From positions 62,001-126,000 of the forward strand of contig JAMSLZ010000004.1 in the NCBI GenBank assembly GCA_026027325.1: DNA of 64,000 nt. Reading direction: 5' to 3'. The stretch comes from Actinomucor elegans. Its lineage: Eukaryota > Mucoromycota > Mucoromycetes > Mucorales > Mucoraceae. The notes below the pieces were generated by a model. It had not been told where the DNA came from and made no database searches. It worked only from the letters and a program-made list of their open reading frames with translations. Each line of letters starts with the position of its first letter. Position 1 is the first letter of the stretch. Positions 53,601 to 64,000 of the stretch are shown in pieces. The position numbers and the translations under genes are program-made.

Positions 53601-55191
53601 AAACAGTAGTATAAATTAAATATCAACTTGAACCATTCATTTAGGGAACTCTACCTTAAGAATTTCTTCATGAAGATGATTGAAAGTGTTTCTACCTTTA
53701 ACTTTTTTGGCGTGTTCCAATAGCTTACTTGCCAGGAGTCGGTTTCCAGCCATAACAGCTATATACACTTCAAGAGGTCCACCATTCACTAAAGCTACAC
53801 AGTTGTCTACAACCTCGGTTTTTTGGAAAATACCTTTAGAGATATAAGGTAAGAAACATCTAATGCTACAGTGAGACATAAAGTCTTCTAAGTTCATAAA
53901 AGTCCTTCTAGGGTAGGTCGAGCTAGTGTCGTTTCTGTAGAACGCAGAGTTGCCCAATCGATTTCCTCTAGACTCTTGTACCTGTCTGTAATTAACAAAA
54001 GTTTTAAAACAGTGTATCAGTATATAAACCTTTGATTATTTATACCTGAAATTGCGGTTAGAGTAGGACCCAAAACCTCTATTGTGGCCAGTATTATCTC
54101 CATAAACCTTGTATTTGTAAGGGACGGATGGTCTTTTTACGCTCTCTAGTGCGTTGGAATCGTTTTTTTTATGAGCATACTCTGCAAAATCGAACTTTTC
54201 AAGGATGATAGCATATGAAATCAGGTCAAGTCCATTGGGTTTGTCCTCATCATCGTAACTGGGAATGTTTTCTCGATCTTCAAAGAGAGCCTTGAATCCT
54301 TCCATATCACCTCTTTCAAGCAATTCTCGGTAGGTGTTGGAAGCACACATCATGCAACAGTCCTTGCCTTGTACTTGATCCAAACAACAGATCAATTCAT
54401 TAACATCCAGCTGTTCTCTCTGCTTCTTTCTTTCCAATCTTTCTTGAATTTGGATTTCCATCAGGACCTGAGCTTTCGTCTTTCTTCCAGTATTTCCAGA
54501 TCGCTTGCTGACCGAAACTTCCCTGTCGTCATCAGATTTAACTGACTTACGTTTGGTGCTGAGATTGATTTCCTCATCATCTTCAATATAAATGGATTGC
54601 TTGAGAGCCATTACAGCACGTATCTTGGATACTCGAGCAAGAGGCTTTCTAAAAACCATCGCATCGTTGTCTTCTTGAACAGGTGCTACAACTCCATTTT
54701 GATTGATCAAGTAGCCTGAATCAGTTTGAACTTTTTGCTGGTAGGCGGATAAAACTTCGAGATCTTCAATACTTTCTTCAGTTTCCCAAACATCATTCTC
54801 AATTCCATCACGTTGAACGAGATACATTGTTATGCCCTGTCATATAAAATGATTAGATACATTCTTGTTAATTCTCCTCAGAATAATAGCACTTACGGAT
54901 CGTTTGTTAAAATCCAAGATATTAACAATGGGAGGCTTTTGGGACTGTTCCGTAGTCTCAGAAGAATGAAAGGCTTTCTTGGTTTGCTTACTCAAAGATC
55001 TGAATTTTTTTGCGGAGGTCAATGCTTTTTTGGTAACTGATTTTGGTTTCTACATATCATAATCGTTGACTATTGTTAAAAAATACGCTATAAAGATTAT
55101 ATGAGTATGAAACACTTACACTATCAATAGCAATTTTTGAGCTTCTAGTCATTCTTTTTGTAGGAGAGCTAGGTGGTGTTTGTTTTGTCAT
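44644..55191 (-). CDS. Giant poly(ADP-ribose) polymerase: chromodomain, ankyrins, WGR, PARP, PBZ
   Basis: Predicted to transfer ADP-ribose from NAD+ to proteins, probably in chromatin or DNA repair. My 26-exon model gives 3008 aa in frame. Domain order: basic N-terminus (1-60); degenerate chromodomain about 63-112 (IVNILDF, YLVQRDG, VWETEES); acidic/basic linker; many ankyrin repeats about 450-2200 (GRTPLHYAA, HTALH-type units), interrupted by a charged helical stretch near 1480-1550; WGR about 2320-2420 (LWTRWGPFG, KTGNIW); PARP regulatory helices; catalytic domain with the H-Y-E triad at H2646 (LWHGSR), Y2681 (GIYFAD) and E2786 (HNEYAVY). A Cys pair (CTLC, 2809-2812) and another (CDNC, 2890-2893) follow, then a PBZ-like finger (C2925, C2931, H2939, H2945) and an acidic tail. 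The intact triad predicts true polymer synthesis. Confidence 0.92.
44644..55191 (-). other. Exon map of the PARP gene
   Basis: Exons in transcript order: 55191-55120, 55049-54897, 54836-54046, 53985-53655, 53596-52555, 52492-52005, 51953-51723, 51661-51517, 51446-50814, 50753-50214, 50156-49609, 49552-49360, 49300-49274, 49216-49096, 49032-48798, 48736-48398, 48346-48233, 48168-47905, 47837-47498, 47448-47052, 46983-46469, 46408-45912, 45850-45605, 45541-45184, 45125-44997, 44921-44644. The sum is 9027 nt, divisible by three. All 25 introns are GT-AG and 49-75 nt long. Exon 13 is only 27 nt. The acceptors at 53596, 51953 and 50156 were chosen because nearer AG sites break the frame or the ankyrin motif. 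The intron at 50754-50813 is itself open in frame, so retention would add 20 residues. Confidence 0.85.
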
Positions 55192-55353
55192 TTTTTTTTT
55201 TTAGATTAATGAGCAGATGGATTGATAAGAAGTAAAAGAGTGAAAGAGTGGCTCATTATATATAGTTTTTGATTTTTTAAACAAAGGCGTAATTTAGGTA
55301 ACATTTGTGTAGTACAATAAATGAAGTTTAATTACACGAAGATGCCTGGGGGT

Positions 55354-55445
55354 GGTTGCTATGGTAGTCGGTGGCTGAAAATGGTTGCTATGGCATTCCA
55401 GCTTGCGGTGATTGAAAGGGTTGCTATGGCGCCATAGTAACCAAT
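55354..55445. promoter_or_regulatory. RFX/X-box-like cluster plus CCAAT upstream of PARP
   Basis: GGTTGCTATGG occurs three times in the same orientation (55354-55364, 55383-55393, 55419-55429). The third is the left half of a 24-bp near-palindrome (55419-55442), and a CCAAT box overlaps its end (55441-55445). GTTGCYATGG is the core of X-boxes bound by RFX/Crt1 proteins, which in yeast repress DNA-damage genes. The cluster lies 163-254 bp before the PARP ATG. Binding is inference. Confidence 0.55.
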
Positions 55446-56547
55446 CAAAGTGATCTAAACAGAGCATAACATCATGTGAACTAGGTCTATAAAGAGTCTT
55501 TGTATATATGCATGGCCACATTAGATCATTAGTGCGATTTGCTGCGGACATGAAGGCTCCATCTGAAATTTAAGTGTATACCAAAAGTTCTTGTCCATGA
55601 CCGCAGTAATAAAATGAAGCTCTTTAAATTCATCATCTTAAGTAACAGGTTTAATAAGTACATGTCAGACGTATCTCATCTGAACCTTCATTCTAGTTAA
55701 TAATGGACCATATAGCTCAATTTTGACGAAATAACTTTGTACAGATACTATCTAACTTGTTATAGAATATCTAGGTGGGACCTAGATGGATAAGAATTAG
55801 ACAGAAGTCAAATTCTAAGCAAGAACTAGATAATAAATTGAAGACAAACTTTGCTATTGTGTAAACTTGATATATACAAATTATCGAAAACGCCAATATA
55901 TAATATAAGATGTCATTGATGCGTGGTAGTATTTTTATTTAGACAGTGCGAAATGCATCTAAATTTTCCGCTTTATGCTTTTCTTGCTCATCATTTTCAT
56001 TATTTTAATCAACTTGTTTTGCTTTATTTTCAGGATAATATTTGCAAACGAAGCTTCTTCTGCAGCCACAGAAACTGTACTTTTTTTTTTTCAATTATCT
56101 ATTTTAAAAAATGTTTTCTTTACAATGAACATCAAGCACTACAGTATATTGATTCATACAAGTTTTATTTTACTCATTACTCGATTGAACTTGTACATGG
56201 AAAGATAATATCAATTTAAATAACTCCAATCTTACTGAAGTATACTCTACTTGAAATGAGGGAATTATGTTTCCAATGTGAATACCTAATCCAAAAAAAA
56301 GGCCATGCAAGTCGATGGCACCATCCTTTTCTTTTTGCTTTGTAGGATACTAATCAAGCATATGCCCTCCCTCCAGGCTCAAGGTTACAGAGCGTGCAGT
56401 TGTAAAGGATATATATACTGACAATGCATTCATTAATTTGAATGTAGATACTATGTATGTGCGTGTAAATACGATTATACTGCCTTTTATCTTACAGGAT
56501 ATTGGCGCTGAAAATATAATGCAAGATATCAGTTTACATGAAACCAT

Positions 56548-56587
<40 letters not shown>

Positions 56588-59307
56588 GAGTAAATATAAA
56601 AATCAATGCTAGATATATAAATACTCAGTACATCTGTAGTATTAAAGAGTTCTTAGTAGAAAGAGATTTATTTTAATTGAGACAGTTAAAAAGCAGATCT
56701 AGAAGCACAGATTTCAGACAGATGAACGTGATTATTTGTATTTCCCTCCTATGAAAGAACAGAAGATGTGGCCAATTTATTCAATGGATCAAGTTACTTT
56801 TAACTGTTATAGCTTTCGATGGAAGATATAAGACATTGATAAAGCTTAACTTTTTTTGCTCACCTTTATTACTGCGTTATTTTCAAATTTCTTAAAATAT
56901 ATTTTTGAGATTTTTGCGACGATGTCTCAAATGACTACATTAAACTAAATAATAGAAATGTAAGCTTTAAAATTATACCCTGATAATATATGGTATTGAT
57001 TTACACTAATAGTATAGAGAAACTTGGAAAGGCATCATGGATTGGAAGCGATAGCAGTTCTAAATACTGCCGTTATAGTCAATAGGTGATCAAGGAATAT
57101 ATTTGCTCACGCAATAAATTAGATTCTTAATTCCAGAACACTTAACTGATGCAGCGCAAGAACAAGTAACTAAAGTACAACGTTATTCATTATGCACATC
57201 TCGAACAGGTAGTGGTGCTGAAAATCTTGAGAATGATCTATTGGAGTTTCATATAAGTTTTCACTTTATTAATCGATATACCACTGATAGTTTATTTGCG
57301 ATGAAGTCAATATTAGTCTATCTTGTCATGAATTCAGAGATTGGCTTTGATGTCCTTAACATGAGTAGAAAAAGATGACAGTGAGCCATGTGTTTTTGGT
57401 TGTTTGAGGAAAAGACAGTTTTGCTGTTATTAGTTCTGACGTAAAATTCGATGATAACGAATCCTATAAAGCTTTACCTAGTTGATATATTAAGCTTTTT
57501 AGCAAAATAGCATGCGTAAGGGTTGCTATAATGCAAACTTTATTATGACTAACTATGGTTTATATGACTGGTTGCCTGTAATAAGGAACATGCTTTAAAA
57601 TCAATAGTGACATATATATTGCAAAACTTTACTAGTGTCACTGGCAAAGCCATGTCTAATTTGCAAGTAGCTGGCTTTGTTGATCATTTAAAATTATGTA
57701 TATATTTTGCTAAGACCAAGGCAAGGCTGGGCTTCAATCCATAAAAATCAGATAAGCAAAGAAAAGGACCAATATTAACGGAGGCTTGATCGAGATACAT
57801 TGCTCTAGATTTAGCACTTACGATTCAACTGAAAATTTTAAAATGAAAGATGAATCGAAAGAGCATTACATCCCCTCGACGTTATTTCTCCGGACGGATC
57901 TGATCTTGATCGTGATGGGTAAGTATATCGATATCATATACGTATAAAATGAGAAACTGGCATGTGTTTAAAGCTTAGTGTCTCAAATTATCTGCAGAAC
58001 GTTTAGGATAGTATTAATATGACCAATGTATCCTTTTTCTTTCAGCTTCGAATGCCAAGAAATCCAATCATTTAGGCTTTCGTTTGACTATAATGCAAGA
58101 AGTGTAGTATAAACATGTAGTGTAATTCACAGTATGTTATATACCTTGATTCACAGTAGAAAAAGCATACTGCAGATTTTATAGTTTAGAAACACACGTT
58201 TACTCATATAAAATCATGTAATAAGCCTCATATTGCAGCCATTGGAGATGGTATATAATACAAGTATATAGCATGCTCTGTTGTGAAAGAGTATTATACG
58301 TACCAAGTGCACGTATATAAAGTGTTATAAGTATTACGATATATTGAAAGCGCCGCGGATCTGAATAAGCCAATGCACATAATACTCACTGTAGCCCATC
58401 GCAGCGTAAACATAGTGCGTGATACAGAAAGCATTTTTGAAATAAAGGACCCTTCTCAGTCAAAGCAATGATGGATATTCTAAACTCCATGTTCTTGCCT
58501 ATCAGAACGCAGCCTAGGTCCAAAACAGAAATATGAACAGAATGCAATATCCTACATCTAAAAAAAGCCTAGGTACTAAAATAAAAAAAAATAAAAAAAG
58601 AATTTAGAAGTACCTTCAAAGTATTTTTGTTCAATCAAGGCGTTTTCAAAAAAGTAACGACCCTTAGACATCCATTATTGGTAAAAACATGCGATTTTAT
58701 TGACTATCAGGCATTAAAGGTTTTGTCTATACATGTTCGATGAAAAGCCTCAAAATAACAAAATGATACCTAAACAAAGATGCAGACTTGAATTCCGGGA
58801 AATGTATAGAAAAAATCATGCTCTATAAGCTGAGACCACCTTTATAACTATAAATAGCAGCTGGAAGAGAGTTAAATCATTAGATGTATAACATTTTTAT
58901 CACAAAGCAAAAATCTTTATAAATATATATATATATAAAGTACATTGTATAAAAGAAAACTTAATAATCTACAGCTATTATTAGCAAAGTAAAAAGGGAA
59001 AGAGTAAGGACTGGTAGTTGTCTGCCAATATGCATAAATTTAAAATTCTTGCTGCTGGAAATCGCAGCACAGAAAATTGGCGTAAAGCAACTAATTACCA
59101 CAAGAGATCTCGAATGATTTTGCTTCAATGTCGCATATGATTTGTAGTTTGAACTTGTAATGAACTACTGGATTCTATCTTTGCTTCGCCAGAAGCTCTC
59201 ATTTTTGTGATAGTATTCATACCCCTACAGTTTGCTTTGGTTTAAAATAGGTATTTGTACTAACTGCTTTATTTTACTTTATTTTTTTGGTTACAGGATA
59301 ATAGGTA
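55446..59307. other. Long intergenic interval
   Basis: I see no gene I can support. There is a 36-nt poly-A run at 56551-56586. A stretch at 57125-57378 stays open on the plus strand for about 83 codons (IPEHLTDAAQEQV onward) without a start codon at its beginning, and further short coding-like pieces in broken frames follow to about 57,930. This could be a decayed gene or transposon. Otherwise it is AT-rich with scattered simple repeats. Confidence 0.45.
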
Positions 59308-59581
59308 CTAAAAGTTTGGTTGCTGAACATTGACCCAGCCACATGTCTGGCATTCGTATAGATGTTTTGACGATCCACAAGGAATTAAGGGTATAAAGCA
59401 GAAAGTAAAGCATTCGTTGCTTTTTATGAGAAACACATCTTTAGCTTGGCAATTTGGACAATGCCATACTGAATGACCAGACTTGCGTTTAAAACGCTCA
59501 AGACCAACTAGAAAGACTTTAGCTGTTTGTCCAAATGAAGCGTAGTAATTCTTGATACTTACAGGTGAAACAAAAGAACAT
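59308..59581 (-). CDS. Small zinc-ribbon protein (77 aa)
   Basis: Two exons: 59581-59563 (ATGTTCTTTTGTTTCACCT) and 59522-59308. The protein starts MFFCFT and contains CPNC near 28-31 and CQTCGW near 64-69, flanking a hydrophobic segment (FTFCFIPLIPCG). This matches the small zinc-ribbon_15 type proteins of fungi and plants (MFFF start, CxxC, F-x-P-L/V-x-P segment, CxxCG). The intron is 40 nt with this acceptor, or 46 nt if the AG six bases later (59517-59562) is used; both keep the frame and differ by two residues. Function of the family is not established. Lies 179 bp downstream of the arginine gene, same strand. Confidence 0.75.
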
Positions 59582-59760
59582 GATTAATTGTAAAGAAAAT
59601 AAAAATTAGAAGGAAAAAGGGCTAATTATACGCAAAATTGGTTCTCAAATATACCGTAGTACGGCATGAACTTGGCATTTCTGTGTGAGTGGGACAAAAG
59701 GACACTTTAGTGAAAATGAGTTTATATATGTATTTTAATGTTACAGAAAGAATGATTTTT

Positions 59761-62527
<2,767 letters not shown>

Positions 62528-63240
62528 ATCAATTCTTTTTACAAAAGTAAATCAAACGAGAACCCAGGAGTGAAGAACCAGAGATGAAAGGTCAAGATAA
62601 TCAGCAAAAAAAAAAAAAAAAAACCACATAAATATATCATATCTATACACACGGTGTGACTATCTATCGGAGTTTTCCCCATAATGCACTGACGATGACT
62701 CACCAAGTTGATTATCACTCGTACTTTTTTAACCTAAGCTATCATTATTCATTCATCCATAAACTCGGTCAGGTTTCAGTAAGCTAACCCACTTGATATA
62801 AAGACCAATTTACTCGAATAAAGTGCGGTTATCCCTTTATAATCATCTGATAATGTGCATTCATATTAGGTATGGTTCAATTTCGTGATATTATTCAATG
62901 ATAAAGCGCCATAGAATAATGCTTTAAGATTATATGAGCTCACTGCATATCCCTGTAGTTTGATTGAGAGTGATTTATAACCATGCCTTAAGCTTAGTTC
63001 TAAATGTGAAGCAAAAAATGCATGTACACTGTCAATCGTTACACTGATCGTAGGATGAAAACTCAGCACTAGATATGAAACTGATTGGATTATAACGACG
63101 AATTAGATGTAGCACCACTTTGGTTTACCCCTTTTCAAAAAAAAAAAACTCAATCCGAAACATATTTGACATTCCATTTAACATTCAGCAATACATGTAG
63201 TTTTGCCACTATATATAATATAGTTTATTCGTTGCACTTC
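62528..63240. other. Upstream region of ARG5,6
   Basis: Apart from the TGACTCA site and poly-A runs, no gene is seen. A minus-strand frame at 62866-63069 shows no family features. Confidence 0.5.
62696..62702. promoter_or_regulatory. Gcn4/CPC1-type site upstream of ARG5,6
   Basis: TGACTCA, 169 bp before the ATG. The position and sequence fit general amino-acid control of an arginine gene. Confidence 0.6.
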
Positions 63241-63800
63241 TATTGAATAGTGTTTCTAGTAGGTACAGTAGCTTATTCTAAACGTGGAGCATTAGCCAGA
63301 TATTCAATTTGACCGAAATCTGCCAAGGGATCTCTCGATCATTAGGCATTATTGATGAAAAATATATGTAATTACAGTAATTTATTGGTAATATAATATA
63401 TACTTGTTACAATCCCGCTCTTTAGTTTCTCTAGTAGATGAAGCACTTCATTATGAATACATTTGACCGAAATCAACCAAGAGATCTATTGGTGGTTAGA
63501 CATCACTTGTGTAAAATGAATTTAACTTACTGTAAATGATTGATAATACATTAAACCCATAGTTTCTTTTAGCCGATAAAGCAGCTCAGTTTTAACATGA
63601 AATATTGATTAGATGCGACATTCGATCGAGAAATCTCTAGATCATGATGGATCTCTTAACTAGACTATATAAAATAGTTGTAATTAAAGCCAGTTGCTTG
63701 AATAGAGCATGCGCGCAGAATTTCGGTCAAATAACTCCAGTAGACTTAATGGCTCTGGGCTATTACTCAAACGCGCCATTTGACCGAGATTAACCGAGAT
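63241..63800. repeat. Degenerate tandem repeat, period about 157 bp
   Basis: The motif ATTTGACCGARAT or a variant recurs at about 63307, 63461, 63620 and 63777 (steps of about 154-159 bp). Each of the first three is preceded at a variable distance by TAGT(G)TTTCT-type sequence (63248, 63423, 63560). An inverted copy (TTTCGGTCAAAT) occurs at about 63721. Units are diverged by many substitutions. No coding content. Confidence 0.55.
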
Positions 63801-64000
63801 ATACTTTAAGTTATGCATTATGCCAAACTTTCCAAGTCGTGATGCATACAAAGTTTGGAGCCAAATTTAATGTTGTGTAAAAAGCGCGAAGTCAAACCTG
63901 CATATTAACTTCTTAATGAGGCTTATAGAAATTGAATATACTTTTGAGTGATCTAGGCTTAATGAGATAGAAATGGAAGATAGATTTTTCGATGGAGAGA
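63801..64000. other. Window end, nothing recognised
   Basis: No feature supported in the last 200 bp. Confidence 0.5.

Noticed and set aside
56551..56586. 36-nt poly-A as a LINE/SINE tail
   Set aside because: No TSD or retroposon body could be recognised next to it; may be a simple homopolymer.

Overview
The window looks like nuclear DNA of a Mucoromycota (probably Mucorales) fungus. The three conserved genes that I could model in full are intron-rich, with GT-AG introns of mostly 49-75 nt, and all three translate in frame after splicing. The transposon content fits this group: Ty3-type chromoviruses, a Tc1/IS630-like HTH fragment, LINE debris, and very AT-rich DDE elements. The genus cannot be fixed from the sequence alone.

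Positions 1-41.2 kb are a nested transposon cluster. The oldest layer is a Ty3-type element (here Ty3-C) whose 3' LTR ends 11 bp before a tRNA-Val(AAC) gene at 35,974. Into Ty3-C went a Merlin element (TSD ATGTATTC), an antisense chromovirus Ty3-A2 (TSD ACCAC), chromovirus Ty3-B (TSD ACTTC), chromo-C, a DNA transposon with a chromodomain transposase (TSD TCT), and an intact chromovirus Ty3-A1 (TSD GCTAA). Ty3-A2 was itself hit by a second Merlin (AAAAGCAG), by chromo-B (ATA, itself carrying a MITE with TSD TAA) and by chromo-A (CTG). Two identical, inverted chromo-A copies then appear to have recombined and inverted the segment 2.7-10.2 kb. As a result the two halves of Ty3-A2, and of Ty3-C, now lie on opposite strands. 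The unusual feature is the chromo elements: a PIF/Harbinger-like DDE transposase with a C-terminal chromodomain (chromo-A and -C), bounded by 223-291 bp direct repeats that each carry short inverted ends.

Positions 35.5-41.2 kb hold the tRNA, solo LTRs of several families, a decayed LINE reverse transcriptase between inverted LTRs, and a Tc1-like fragment.

Positions 42.2-62.6 kb are ordinary gene space, all on the minus strand: mitochondrial threonyl-tRNA synthetase (475 aa, 4 exons); a giant 26-exon gene for a 3008-aa poly(ADP-ribose) polymerase with a degenerate chromodomain, many ankyrin repeats, WGR, PARP catalytic domain and C-terminal PBZ-like finger; a 77-aa zinc-ribbon protein; and the bifunctional arginine enzyme ARG5,6 (846 aa, 4 exons) with Gcn4/CPC1-type sites. 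An RFX-like X-box cluster lies upstream of the PARP gene. The right end has a degenerate ~157-bp tandem repeat.

All splice models, inverted-repeat comparisons and TSDs were read by eye. Family names for transposons rest on visible motifs, not on database searches.
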